A stretch of 64,000 bases of DNA, from positions 985,811 through 1,049,810 of the forward strand of contig SVAI01000001.1 in NCBI GenBank assembly GCA_015059495.1. The letters run 5' to 3'. This DNA comes from Bacillota bacterium (lineage in GTDB: Bacteria; Bacillota_I; Bacilli_A; RF39; UBA660). The first letter of the stretch is position 1. Each line of letters begins with the position of its first letter. Shown one piece after another: positions 1 to 8,001 of this stretch. The notes beneath the pieces are model-generated. The model searched no databases, was not told the DNA's origin, and saw nothing but the letters and a program-made list of their open reading frames with translations. The position numbers and the translations under genes were made by a program.

Positions 1-5
1 TATGT

Positions 6-1643
6 TTATCTTATTAATTCTAAGTATAGAGTGTTATCTGGTTCGACAGCTCTATTACTTTTAATCTTTATAATTCTAAACAAATCATGTCCATAGTATT
101 CATCTTTATCTTTAAGTTCATCAATAACTCTAATATTAAAGATTTTACTAAGTTTAGATATATAGTCATCAGCTTTCTTTCTACTATTCATTTCACAGAT
201 GTTGTACTTTTCATCTTTAGTATCAACAGCTATATCTTTTAATACAGCTCCCATACCATTACTCATTAACTCACTTATCTTATAAGGCCTTATAGTTAAA
301 TCTGGTAATTCTAGTTCAGTAATCTTATTTTTAGATCTCTTTTTAGTTTTTATCTGAATAGTATCAATGTACTCGTGAATAAACCTACATTTAATATCAT
401 GTGGAGCCATATCCCATAATCTAGAAAATAAACCATTACCACACATATACTTTCTTTCGATAGCAAAAGCGTCTAATGTGAATCTAATCTTATCTTCTAG
501 TTTATTCTCATTCATAATTTTAGCGAAATTATCATCTACCATAACGTAGTTTTGCTCTAATGCAGTATACAATTCGAATAGAGTAGTTAATCTTTCAACT
601 AAAGCTGTTTCTACTAAATCCTCATTAAAGTAAGTCTTACATTCCTTACACTTATAATAAAGATACTCTTTACCATTAGGTTTCTTAGTACCAGCACAAG
701 CCATAATGCAACCACACTTAGGACATACTAACTTTTGTAAGAATAGATAAGGTTTATTACGATAGTAATTTCTAGCATTTCTTTTAATACATTCCTGACA
801 TTCATCAAAGACTTCTTTAGTTATAATAGGTGGAATAAAACCACTTATCTCAACTGATTCAGCGTCTTTAACTTTTCTTCTATGTTCCCATACTCCATAA
901 TACATTTTATTATTTAATATAGTACCAATAGAACTATCAGTCCAACCTTTTTTAATTGTGTATTTCTCACCAGTTTTTTTATCTTTACGATTCAGAGACA
1001 TATCACCATATTTATCTTTCATAATCTTTGAAATACTTGTATAGGTATAACCTTTTAAACACAAGTCAAAGATTTCTTTAACAATAGGAGCTGTTTCTTC
1101 ATCAATTACTAATAACTTACTTTCTGTTTCTTTCTTATATCCTAGTGGAGCAGGTCCACCAAAGTGACCACGATTTACTGCTCCTTGAACTCCTATAAGG
1201 GTTCTTTCTCTTATCATCTCACGTTCAAATTGAGCAAATACCCCTAAGATATTAAGTATCATTCTACCACTAGGAGAAGTAGTATCGAACTTTTCTAATA
1301 CAAATTCGAAACCACAGTTATACTTATCAGTAGTTCTTGTAAAAGATACGAAGTCATATAAGTCCCTAGTTATTCTATCTAGTTTCAAAGCTATTATCTT
1401 TTTAAACTTATGAGCCTTCATATCAGACATCATCTTATTAAATTGTTTTCTCTTAGTTGTTTCTTTACCGCTAAAACCTTCATCAGAATATACCCTATAA
1501 ACTTTATAACCTTGTATCTCACAAAACTTTCTCATTATATTTTCTTGTTCGTCTAGTGAATGACCTTCACGAGCTTGGTCATCAGTAGATACTCTTTTAT
1601 AAAGAGCTACTAAAATTGGTTCTTGATTTTCCTGTTCAAACAT
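6..1643 (-). CDS. Large serine recombinase (site-specific integrase)
   Basis: 545-residue protein of the large serine recombinase family, which integrates and excises mobile elements through a serine-DNA intermediate. The N-terminal resolvase domain carries the catalytic motif YKRVSTDDQ (Ser19) and the LDRITRD arginine motif near residue 90. A recombinase domain follows, then a zinc ribbon (CPKC...CKEC, about residues 310-345) and a C-terminal tail. AGGAAGGAG lies just before the ATG. It is the last gene of a three-gene leftward recombinase operon, with 2 bases between it and the upstream gene. It sits at the window edge, so one end of the element is probably just outside the window. Confidence 0.95.
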   Translation of the reverse strand: MFEQENQEPILVALYKRVSTDDQAREGHSLDEQENIMRKFCEIQGYKVYRVYSDEGFSGKETTKRKQFNKMMSDMKAHKFKKIIALKLDRITRDLYDFVSFTRTTDKYNCGFEFVLEKFDTTSPSGRMILNILGVFAQFEREMIRERTLIGVQGAVNRGHFGGPAPLGYKKETESKLLVIDEETAPIVKEIFDLCLKGYTYTSISKIMKDKYGDMSLNRKDKKTGEKYTIKKGWTDSSIGTILNNKMYYGVWEHRRKVKDAESVEISGFIPPIITKEVFDECQECIKRNARNYYRNKPYLFLQKLVCPKCGCIMACAGTKKPNGKEYLYYKCKECKTYFNEDLVETALVERLTTLFELYTALEQNYVMVDDNFAKIMNENKLEDKIRFTLDAFAIERKYMCGNGLFSRLWDMAPHDIKCRFIHEYIDTIQIKTKKRSKNKITELELPDLTIRPYKISELMSNGMGAVLKDIAVDTKDEKYNICEMNSRKKADDYISKLSKIFNIRVIDELKDKDEYYGHDLFRIIKIKSNRAVEPDNTLYLELIR

Positions 1644-1645
1644 AT

Positions 1646-2017
1646 TTAATAGCTCCTTCCTTCATATAATGTAAAAAGTGAGTTAGTAGTTTTACCTAAA
1701 TATGAGAACATATCAAAATTATCTAATGTTTCATATTCACAGTTATAAGTAGATAAATATTTATTGAAAGTTGAAGGATCATTAAGTATATCAGTAGTAC
1801 TGATAATAACTTTATTAATACCGTTATCTTTTAAATCAGTTAATAAACTATTAAGTTCAGGTCGCCCCATACCATAATCACTTATAAAGTCTTTATATAC
1901 TTTCTTTACTTTATATGATTTTAAGTCACAATATTTCTTTAATCTATTTAGTTGATCCATTGTAGACTCTTCATCATTTCCATAAATGTATATAAATACT
2001 GATTTATTTTTATCCAT
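1646..2017 (-). CDS. Degenerate resolvase-like domain protein without catalytic residues
   Basis: 123 residues that align along their length with the N-terminal catalytic domain of the recombinase immediately downstream (shared spacing of the DQL..L..YC...SYKV.KVY.D segment). The family motif YxRVS is replaced by YIYGND, so the nucleophilic serine and its arginine are gone. The LDR arginine motif has become STTDIL. The gene looks maintained: it has a consensus AAGGAGG ribosome site and tight spacing on both sides. It could be an accessory subunit or directionality partner, or a decayed duplicate. The alignment is by eye. Confidence 0.75.
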   Translation of the reverse strand: MDKNKSVFIYIYGNDEESTMDQLNRLKKYCDLKSYKVKKVYKDFISDYGMGRPELNSLLTDLKDNGINKVIISTTDILNDPSTFNKYLSTYNCEYETLDNFDMFSYLGKTTNSLFTLYEGRSY

Positions 2018-2030
2018 AATAACATCCTCC

Positions 2031-2630
2031 TTATATCAAATTTTCTTCACGAAGTAACTTATAAAATGTTGTTTGTTTTAATCCTAACAGCTTCATAGAT
2101 TCTCTAGCTGTTATTTCATTATTCTTCCATCTCATAATTACTTCATTCCAATTATCAGGTTTATTAATTCTTTTTCTCCCAAACTTAACTCCCTTTAATC
2201 TAGCTACTTCAATACCTTCACGTTGTCGTGTTTTAATCTTTTCTCTTTCAGTATGAGCAACATAAGAGAGTAAACCTAGTATTAAATCATTAATAAAAGT
2301 ACCTAATAAATCTTTTTTTAATCTTGTATCTAATAACGGCATATCTAATACTTGGATATCAGCTTTAATATCCTTAGTAATAGTTCTCCATTCTTCAACT
2401 ATCATTTCATAATTTCTACCAAGTCTATCAATAGACTGTATTACTAACAAGTCATTTTCTCTCAAAGCATGTTTTAATATCTGATATTGTTCACGATTAA
2501 AATCTTTACCACTTTGTTTATCAATAAAGATAAAGTTTTCATCAACACCATTATCAATTAATGCTTTAATTTGTCTTGCTTCGTTTTGTGATTTACTACT
2601 AACACGTCCATACCCATAAGTCCTATTCAT
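2031..2630 (-). CDS. Small serine recombinase (resolvase/invertase family)
   Basis: 199 residues with the standard resolvase layout: YGRVSSKSQ with the catalytic serine near residue 11, then SIDRLGRNYEM, the long E-helix with TEREKIKTRQREG, GVKFGRKR, and a C-terminal helix-turn-helix (about residues 155-195, ITARESMKLLGLKQTTFYKLL). AAAGGAG precedes the ATG. It is the first gene of the recombinase operon. It may resolve multimers of the element or invert a segment. A 12-bp inverted repeat lies 90-130 bp upstream and could be its site. Confidence 0.93.
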   Translation of the reverse strand: MNRTYGYGRVSSKSQNEARQIKALIDNGVDENFIFIDKQSGKDFNREQYQILKHALRENDLLVIQSIDRLGRNYEMIVEEWRTITKDIKADIQVLDMPLLDTRLKKDLLGTFINDLILGLLSYVAHTEREKIKTRQREGIEVARLKGVKFGRKRINKPDNWNEVIMRWKNNEITARESMKLLGLKQTTFYKLLREENLI

Positions 2631-2661
2631 AGTTAATCTCCTTTCAAGGGGACTATCCTAT

Positions 2662-2704
2662 AAACGTTTGAAAAAGACAACAGCCATTTCCAAACCTTTG
2701 AAAA
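2662..2704. repeat. Pair of 13-bp near-identical direct repeats
   Basis: AAACGTTTGAAAA (2662-2674) and AAACCTTTGAAAA (2692-2704) differ by one base and start 30 bp apart, just upstream of the resolvase gene. That is close to three helical turns, as expected for paired recombinase or repressor subsites. The function is inferred from position only. Confidence 0.4.
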
Positions 2705-2719
2705 CTAAATATGGGTATT

Positions 2720-2759
2720 TTCCACCCACTAAAATCATATGGTTTAATAGTGGGTGGAA
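2720..2759. repeat. Perfect 12-bp inverted repeat upstream of the recombinase operon
   Basis: TTCCACCCACTA (2720-2731) and TAGTGGGTGGAA (2748-2759) are perfect inverted copies around a 16-bp centre containing CATATG. There is no T-run on either side, so an intrinsic terminator is unlikely. It lies between the resolvase gene and the gene upstream. It could be a resolvase crossover site, an operator or an attachment-related site. Confidence 0.6.
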
Positions 2760-2784
2760 TAGTATACTTTATTAAGCGCTATAC

Positions 2785-3201
2785 CTAATTATTTTTTTTC
2801 ATGTAATTCCATAATGATATAGTATCTTCCCAATTGTTTCTTTCGGTACAAACCACTTTATACTTTATACCCCTGTATCTATATGGAGATATTACAACTC
2901 GTGTATCAATTAACCACTTAAAAGCACCAGCAAATGCGAACTCACTTTTGTAGTCCTTATCATTAAGTCTAATATCATACATTTGGGAAATTTTAATCAT
3001 TTTGTTAATGGTGTTTGCTCTATACCTAGGACTATCCCACCAATAAAAGACATCTTCTACCTCTCTTGTTTCAGTAGGTGATAAATACACAATGTATTTA
3101 AACTTAACTACATAAATATTTCTTATATGGTCATACTCCCATATAACATCTTTCAACACAGCCACATACATTTTACCTATTTTTAATTTTGTTTCTTCCA
3201 T
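2785..3201 (-). CDS. Hypothetical protein, 138 aa
   Basis: I do not recognise a family. It is a soluble protein rich in aromatic residues (Trp, Tyr) with no signal peptide or membrane segment. AAAGGA precedes the ATG. It belongs to the accessory element and lies upstream of the recombinase operon on the same strand. Confidence 0.75.
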   Translation of the reverse strand: MEETKLKIGKMYVAVLKDVIWEYDHIRNIYVVKFKYIVYLSPTETREVEDVFYWWDSPRYRANTINKMIKISQMYDIRLNDKDYKSEFAFAGAFKWLIDTRVVISPYRYRGIKYKVVCTERNNWEDTISLWNYMKKNN

Positions 3202-3287
3202 TTTAATAATTCCTTTCCAAATAGGTAGTCAAAGAAATATAACAATACCTCCTTAACTACGAACGAGATAGCAAATAGTTCTAAAAA

Positions 3288-3737
3288 CTAATCTATCTTA
3301 ATATCTTTTAATTCAATTAAAACTTTGTTATTATCACTTTTAATTGAAGTACATTCTCTCCAGTGATAATTCATAGTTTTAAATGAAATATGATACTTTT
3401 TGATTTTTCCTTTATCAGCCTTAAAGCCAATTTCAAAAATACTAAAATTTGGTTCATTTATTATATTGACAAGTCTCTCATTAGATTTATTGAATTCTAA
3501 ATAGATACTTTCACAACAATAAACCTCTTTATTAGTTTCTGATTCTTCAGCTTTAGTTGATCTCTTTCTAGCTTTTTTTATTGAAAAGTTATCAAGTACA
3601 TCTCCTGAAAAAACAATGTTAGTCCTTTTACCTAAATCTTGTTTTCTCCAGATTAAAATTTCCTTATATCTCTTATCATTAAGAAAACCATCAATATTAA
3701 TCCAGTTCAATTTAATAATTTCCTTTCTACATTTCAC
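3288..3737 (-). CDS. Hypothetical protein, 149 aa
   Basis: No recognised domain. The middle is lysine- and glutamate-rich (KKARKRSTKAEESETNKE) between beta-rich-looking halves, and there are two adjacent cysteines. A GAGGAT ribosome site sits before the ATG. It is element cargo of unknown role. Confidence 0.7.
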   Translation of the reverse strand: MKCRKEIIKLNWINIDGFLNDKRYKEILIWRKQDLGKRTNIVFSGDVLDNFSIKKARKRSTKAEESETNKEVYCCESIYLEFNKSNERLVNIINEPNFSIFEIGFKADKGKIKKYHISFKTMNYHWRECTSIKSDNNKVLIELKDIKID

Positions 3738-3810
3738 TTATCCTCGAGAGAACGTCAATTTCTTGAAAAGGTTCGTATAAGTAAAATGATTAACCGATAT
3801 ATTTTCTCTC

Positions 3811-3910
3811 TAAACATAAACGTATTGACACCCAATCAATATAGTGATAAAATTTCTTTAATAAATTTTTCACAAAGAGGGAAGCGAAGTCCCTCCCGCG
3901 TTTATGTTTA
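3811..3910. repeat. 12-bp inverted repeat enclosing a promoter
   Basis: TAAACATAAACG (3811-3822) and CGTTTATGTTTA (3899-3910) are perfect inverted copies 76 bp apart. The left copy ends just before the -35 box of the rightward promoter and the right copy lies inside the predicted transcript. Between them is a smaller hairpin (GAGGGA 3877-3882 with TCCCTC 3890-3895). This suggests paired protein sites or an RNA/DNA switch. Confidence 0.6.
3825..3853 (+). promoter_or_regulatory. Strong sigma-A-type promoter
   Basis: TTGACA (3825-3830), a 17-bp spacer and TAAAAT (3848-3853) with an extended -10 TG one base upstream. It fires rightward, against the surrounding leftward genes, and no credible protein gene follows. 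It therefore probably makes a small RNA or a primer. Confidence 0.75.
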
Positions 3911-4013
3911 ATAGATAATACGAGTTTACCCGCAAAAAACGCGCAAAAAACGTGAATTTTTTAATTTTTTTTTCAAAAAAAAGAAGGTAACCATCATTTT
4001 GGTTACCTTTTTC
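3860..4013 (+). ncRNA. Candidate small RNA or origin-like region of the element
   Basis: Transcription from the promoter at 3825-3853 would run about 150 nt to the strong terminator at 3984-4012. The transcript includes the GAGGGA/TCCCTC hairpin and one arm of the 12-bp inverted repeat. It also includes two perfect tandem 11-mers (CGCAAAAAACG at 3931-3941 and 3942-3952) that resemble iterons. With a HUH Rep-like protein in the same element, this could be a replication or transfer origin with a control RNA, or a stand-alone regulatory RNA. No RNA family was recognised. Confidence 0.45.
3984..4012. terminator. Bidirectional terminator
   Basis: AAGGTAACC (3984-3992) pairs with GGTTACCTT (4001-4009), with T-runs on both strands. 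It ends the rightward candidate RNA and the leftward SSB-like gene. Confidence 0.8.
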
Positions 4014-4021
4014 TATATTAT

Positions 4022-4294
4022 TTATTCACTTTTACTACCCAAGAAAGAAATCTTTTCAGCTAGTAATACATTATCACTTTGTATCATTCCCTTAATACCA
4101 GCTAAATCATTTTCCTTACAATATTCAGATACTTTATTACTCAAACTATCAAACACCTGTATTTTAATTATATCGTTATCATATTCTCCATTTTCATTTT
4201 TATAGTTTCTAGGTATTCTTAATCTAAGTATACATTTATTATCTTCTTTATCGATACTGTCGATACGACCGACTACCATAAATTGATTTAACAA
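4022..4294 (-). CDS. SSB-like OB-fold protein (about 90 aa)
   Basis: The sequence resembles the single-stranded DNA-binding protein fold: QFMVVGRI, then a basic beta-strand pair, IKIQVFDSLSNKVSEYCKENDLAGIKGMI and a final strand. A TTG start at 4294 is chosen because AGAGGTG lies 6 bases upstream. The open frame extends to 4399, but that longer form would run into the neighbouring gene's terminator. It lacks the long acidic tail of chromosomal SSB, as is common for plasmid or phage versions. It likely serves replication of the element. The assignment is by pattern only. Confidence 0.7.
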   Translation of the reverse strand: MLNQFMVVGRIDSIDKEDNKCILRLRIPRNYKNENGEYDNDIIKIQVFDSLSNKVSEYCKENDLAGIKGMIQSDNVLLAEKISFLGSKSE

Positions 4295-4344
4295 ATTTAT
4301 CACCTCTAGAGAATACTTTCTAATAAAAAATAATTTATTACAAC

Positions 4345-4376
4345 AAAAAAGATAATGATTATTCCCATTATCTTTT
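4345..4376 (-). terminator. Terminator of the RsgI-like gene
   Basis: AAAAGATAATG and CATTATCTTTT pair on the minus strand, followed by a T-run, directly after the stop codon at 4384. Confidence 0.75.
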
Positions 4377-4383
4377 AACTTTT

Positions 4384-5706
4384 TTATTCTATACCACAAG
4401 CCTGATATTCACCTACACATGTAATATCTTCATGTTCTTTTCCATCTCCATAAACATCAACAACTACGTTAGAAACATGGCAAACACTGGTTGTTGATTC
4501 TCTTATTCCTTGATAATCATCATTTGTACACCAATGGCAACCAGATTCGTTTAGATAATAACTTCCACTATTACAGCAATAATATCCTTTACTCTTTAAT
4601 TGTGGGATACACTCTCTAATTTTTCTCTCTTTTTCTTGTTGTTCTTTTTCAAATCTCCACATAATATTATACTGTTTCATTATATGTTCAGTAGCTCCAA
4701 GTCTCAATTCAATAATATTATCTGATAATATATTAGACCTAACTAAATTTAACTTATCAAGTGCTATTATATAAGTACCATCCATTACTTCACACTTACC
4801 ATCACGATAGTCAGCGTAACCTCTTTCACATATTTTATTATCTAATTTATCTATTATTTCAGCTACTAGAACGTTTTTATATTTAGTAACTTTTCCTTCT
4901 ACTTTATTAGTAAATAATGGAACATATCCAAACTTAATTCCATTTATTATAACCTTAGAACCATCAACATTATAATTAAACTTCTTTAATGTATTCATTA
5001 TACTAGTATAGGATCTTGATAACGTATCTTGAAGACGATCAATCATATCATAATCACTATCATTATTAATACCAGTTTCTAATGTAATATAACACTCTAA
5101 TTCTTTATTATTCATATTACAGGTATAAACATTTCCATAATCCTTGTCTTTTTTTAACTCATTCCATAACCTAGTATAGTAATCTTCATTACTTACTTCT
5201 TTAATAGTTTCATTATTCTTAACATCATTTAATAATTCTTTTTCTTTAGTAGTATCTATATACTCTATAGTTATATTTTCTTTATTCTTAATATTGATAG
5301 TATCAGTAGAACTTAACTTAATACCATTAGAAGTATCAAATCCTTTTTCTTTTGATACATTATATATAACATCAATACTACTATCTAAATCTTTTCCTTT
5401 AATATCCAAGTCTTTATAAATACTTAAACAGTCATCATTTAAACAAGCGATATCATTAACTTTATTATCTTTTATAGTTAGTACTAAATGGGGGTTAATC
5501 TCTACAAAAACATAGGATATTTTATCTTTATTAAGTTCACTAACTATCTCACTATATTTTTTAGCGTTCTTTTCATCAATTTTATTCTTTATAAACCTAT
5601 AACCAAAGAATAATACTACTAACAATACAATTATTAATAATATGATTAATAATATCTTTTTAACTTTACTTTTTTTCTTTGGTTTATTATTTGAATCTTT
5701 CTTCAT
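4384..5706 (-). CDS. Membrane protein with RsgI-like extracellular domain
   Basis: 440 residues. A lysine-rich N-terminus and one membrane helix (about residues 15-36) are followed by a segment like the conserved middle region of anti-sigma factor RsgI: YVFVEINPHLVLTIKDNKVNDIACLNDD, with GKDLDSSIDVIYNVSKEKGF. A long alpha/beta region and a cysteine-rich C-terminus (about 9 Cys in the last 75 residues) follow. The cytoplasmic anti-sigma domain is absent, so sigma-factor binding is not supported. It may sense or bind something at the surface of cells carrying the element. Confidence 0.65.
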   Translation of the reverse strand: MKKDSNNKPKKKSKVKKILLIILLIIVLLVVLFFGYRFIKNKIDEKNAKKYSEIVSELNKDKISYVFVEINPHLVLTIKDNKVNDIACLNDDCLSIYKDLDIKGKDLDSSIDVIYNVSKEKGFDTSNGIKLSSTDTINIKNKENITIEYIDTTKEKELLNDVKNNETIKEVSNEDYYTRLWNELKKDKDYGNVYTCNMNNKELECYITLETGINNDSDYDMIDRLQDTLSRSYTSIMNTLKKFNYNVDGSKVIINGIKFGYVPLFTNKVEGKVTKYKNVLVAEIIDKLDNKICERGYADYRDGKCEVMDGTYIIALDKLNLVRSNILSDNIIELRLGATEHIMKQYNIMWRFEKEQQEKERKIRECIPQLKSKGYYCCNSGSYYLNESGCHWCTNDDYQGIRESTTSVCHVSNVVVDVYGDGKEHEDITCVGEYQACGIE

Positions 5707-5737
5707 TTCAAATCACACTCCCTAAAATACAATATAA

Positions 5738-6163
5738 TTAATTTCCCTTATAATAACTGATAAATCCATAATGATTAACATCAACACTATGTTTACATTT
5801 AATAGTATCTGCAGAATCATTTAAATAACAGGTATATATTACATCTCCATCGTCCTCATATATAGTTACATCCAATCCATCTTTCTTGTACGTATATGAA
5901 AGACCAAGACACTTTCCAGTAGCACTATAACATTGTCCCCAAGTAACTGTTCCATCATTTTGAAATTTAAATCTATCTTCAACAGTACCTCCATATACAG
6001 TTTCTCTTCTAGAGTTTCCCGAGTATAAAATATCATCAAGATATTTAGATGTCTCTGTATCATTTACCGGTACATCATCAAAATCAGTATCACTATCACT
6101 ACCACAAGCTGTACAACACATTACAACTCCAGTTATTAAAACAAATAATATTATCTTTCTCAT
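5738..6163 (-). CDS. Small putative lipoprotein
   Basis: The start is placed at the ATG at 6163, with AAAGGA about 10 bases upstream. The sequence begins with a short basic and hydrophobic signal (MRKIILFVLITGVVMCC), then TACGSDSD, a plausible though weak lipobox. An acidic linker and a beta-rich domain follow. The mature protein is about 120 residues and no family is recognised. It is adjacent to two other membrane-associated element genes. Confidence 0.7.
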   Translation of the reverse strand: MRKIILFVLITGVVMCCTACGSDSDTDFDDVPVNDTETSKYLDDILYSGNSRRETVYGGTVEDRFKFQNDGTVTWGQCYSATGKCLGLSYTYKKDGLDVTIYEDDGDVIYTCYLNDSADTIKCKHSVDVNHYGFISYYKGN

Positions 6164-6185
6164 TTTTCTCAAATCCTTTCTAACA

Positions 6186-6554
6186 CTAATTGAATGCTTT
6201 AAATGCAGTACCTATAACACTAACAAATACAAATATACTAATTATTATAGAAACAGGGAATAATATCTTTCTCTGTCTAGGTACCATACAAAAGCATAAC
6301 AGAATTGGAACACCACTTATTATCAAAAATACAATACTTAATATAAATGTAAACATACTATCGTCGTGATTAATCTCCATGAACCTATAACCTAACAATA
6401 GTAACAAAAATAATATAGTAGAAGAAATTATAGGAATAAAATGTAGAATTTTATTTTTAGTTCGCACCATCTCAATAGGTGCACCACAATTAACACATTC
6501 TTTAGATTTATCTGATATTTCTTTCCCACATTCATTACACTTAATCAATGACAT
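6186..6554 (-). CDS. Zinc-ribbon membrane protein
   Basis: 122 residues. An N-terminal zinc ribbon (CNEC...CVNC, residues 6-23) is followed by three hydrophobic helices (about 35-58, 67-92, 97-120). AAGGAG precedes the ATG. Such short zinc-ribbon/transmembrane proteins are common in Bacillota and usually uncharacterised. Confidence 0.8.
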   Translation of the reverse strand: MSLIKCNECGKEISDKSKECVNCGAPIEMVRTKNKILHFIPIISSTILFLLLLLGYRFMEINHDDSMFTFILSIVFLIISGVPILLCFCMVPRQRKILFPVSIIISIFVFVSVIGTAFKAFN

Positions 6555-6706
6555 AAACTCAACTCCTTAAAAGATATTACTAGGTAGATAAAATTACCTA
6601 AATTACAACTCCATTATACACTAAAAACTTAAAGTTGTATAGTGCTACTCGCCCCAATACTAATTTTACTAAAAATGGGAAAATTAATTATAGAAAGGTG
6701 GGGCTT

Positions 6707-6952
6707 ATGGCACGATTAAAACCTAGTATTTATTACTATGATGTATGTAGAAAAAATATTCGTAAATTTAGAACTGATAAAGGTTTAACTCAACAACAAC
6801 TAGCTGACTTATCGGAACTATCAATGCACTTCATTAGTGAGATAGAGAGTACAGTTAAAAATAAAACATTTTCTATTGAAACAGTAGGAAGAATAGCAGA
6901 CGCTCTACAAGTACCTATAAACGAATTATTTAAAGAAAACAAAAATGACTAA
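6707..6952 (+). CDS. XRE-family helix-turn-helix regulator
   Basis: 81 residues from the ATG at 6707, which has GAAAGGTGGGG upstream. An in-frame ATG 72 bases earlier has no such site. The Cro/C1-type helix-turn-helix covers about residues 13-70 (IRKFRTDKGLTQQQLADLSELSMHFISEIESTVKNKTFSIETVGRIADAL). It is the only rightward protein gene in the element and diverges from the leftward block, the usual position of an element repressor. Confidence 0.93.
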   Translation: MARLKPSIYYYDVCRKNIRKFRTDKGLTQQQLADLSELSMHFISEIESTVKNKTFSIETVGRIADALQVPINELFKENKND

Positions 6953-6975
6953 TTCAAACTTAGTCATTTTATTTT
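6942..6975. terminator. Bidirectional terminator between convergent genes
   Basis: AAAATGACTAA (6942-6952) pairs with TTAGTCATTTT (6960-6970). It ends the XRE gene and the opposing gene at 6964. Confidence 0.75.
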
Positions 6976-7260
6976 TTCTATTACAAAAGGATCATCACTT
7001 TTAATAACATAATTATATTTTTCTCTTAGAATTCTCTCTACATCAGGTCTAATACCATTAAAATCAAAATTGGAGAAGTTAAACATATCTATAATAGAGT
7101 TAATATGTTGATTTAATCTTTCTTGTTTTAACATTAAACCACATTCTTTCATCTTAACTAACTGTCTAGGAATAATCTCTTTAACAAGCTCTATTACATA
7201 CTTCTCATATTCATCATAATATAACTGTGATTTCTTTTCAAAACTTAGTTTAATACACAC
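6964..7260 (-). CDS. Hypothetical protein, 98 aa
   Basis: A helical, charged small protein (KEIIPRQLVKMKECGLMLKQERLNQHINSII). No family recognised. It is convergent with the XRE regulator. Confidence 0.7.
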   Translation of the reverse strand: MCIKLSFEKKSQLYYDEYEKYVIELVKEIIPRQLVKMKECGLMLKQERLNQHINSIIDMFNFSNFDFNGIRPDVERILREKYNYVIKSDDPFVIEKIK

Positions 7261-7312
7261 TTCATATACACCTCATACAGTATTATCTTATGATATCAAA
7301 ATAAACTCAACA

Positions 7313-7699
7313 TTATAGAATTCTCTTACCCTCAAAGATACACGAATAGTTACCATTATCATCAACAGGATATAATCTAGATATAAAATCACATTTATAA
7401 GTATCTGATTCTAAACTTTGTAATATTACATTTATAACACCAGTATTATTATAACTAGTGAGAAAATCCAAAGTATAATTACGTAACATTACATTATCCA
7501 TATTAATTACTATATTACCTATAATTCTATTACTGCCAAAAAAACTATCAAATACTTTTATACACTTTATCGATTTATCAGTAACTAACAACTTGTCAGA
7601 ACAATCATCAAAATAGAAACTAATTCCAATAACTTTTAAATCTTTATAGTCAGTACTATATAAATTTTCATTCAATTTTCTACTACTCTTTAAAACCAT
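7313..7699 (-). CDS. Hypothetical protein, about 128 aa
   Basis: The ATG at 7699 is preferred because AAGGAG lies 6 bases upstream. The open frame could begin at 7792 but has no ribosome site there. The product begins MVLKSSRKLNENLYSTDY and has alternating beta strands, with no recognised domain or signal. Confidence 0.65.
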   Translation of the reverse strand: MVLKSSRKLNENLYSTDYKDLKVIGISFYFDDCSDKLLVTDKSIKCIKVFDSFFGSNRIIGNIVINMDNVMLRNYTLDFLTSYNNTGVINVILQSLESDTYKCDFISRLYPVDDNGNYSCIFEGKRIL

Positions 7700-7954
7700 T
7701 ATAAACTCCTTAATTCTCATTACACTATAATATATAGGTACATCTAAACATAGAATTATAACGATTTTTAAGAAATTCATCGACGGATACAAGTAGGTTA
7801 TAAATACTATAAAATAACATCATACTTTAAAACTTATTTTTACCACGTTATTTTAATTAATCCATCTCTGCTACATGGATTACACTATATTAATCTATTT
7901 AACTTAATAAAACTTAAATAAACATATTATAATAATGTAATAATATCTAGATAC

Positions 7955-7986
7955 TAAAAAGAGTATAGGATAAATATCTATACTCC
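7955..7986 (-). terminator. Terminator of the Rep-like gene
   Basis: GAGTATAG (7961-7968) and CTATACTC (7978-7985) pair, followed on the minus strand by TTTTT. Confidence 0.7.
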
Positions 7987-8001
7987 TTAGTTTCGTATAT
8001 A

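Noticed and set aside
3999-4205. Open frame of 68 codons on the plus strand
   Set aside because: It is the mirror of the SSB-like gene, starts inside a terminator and has no ribosome site.
4294-4399. Longer N-terminus for the SSB-like protein
   Set aside because: The extra segment runs through the terminator of the neighbouring gene and has no ribosome site. A TTG with AGAGGTG fits better.
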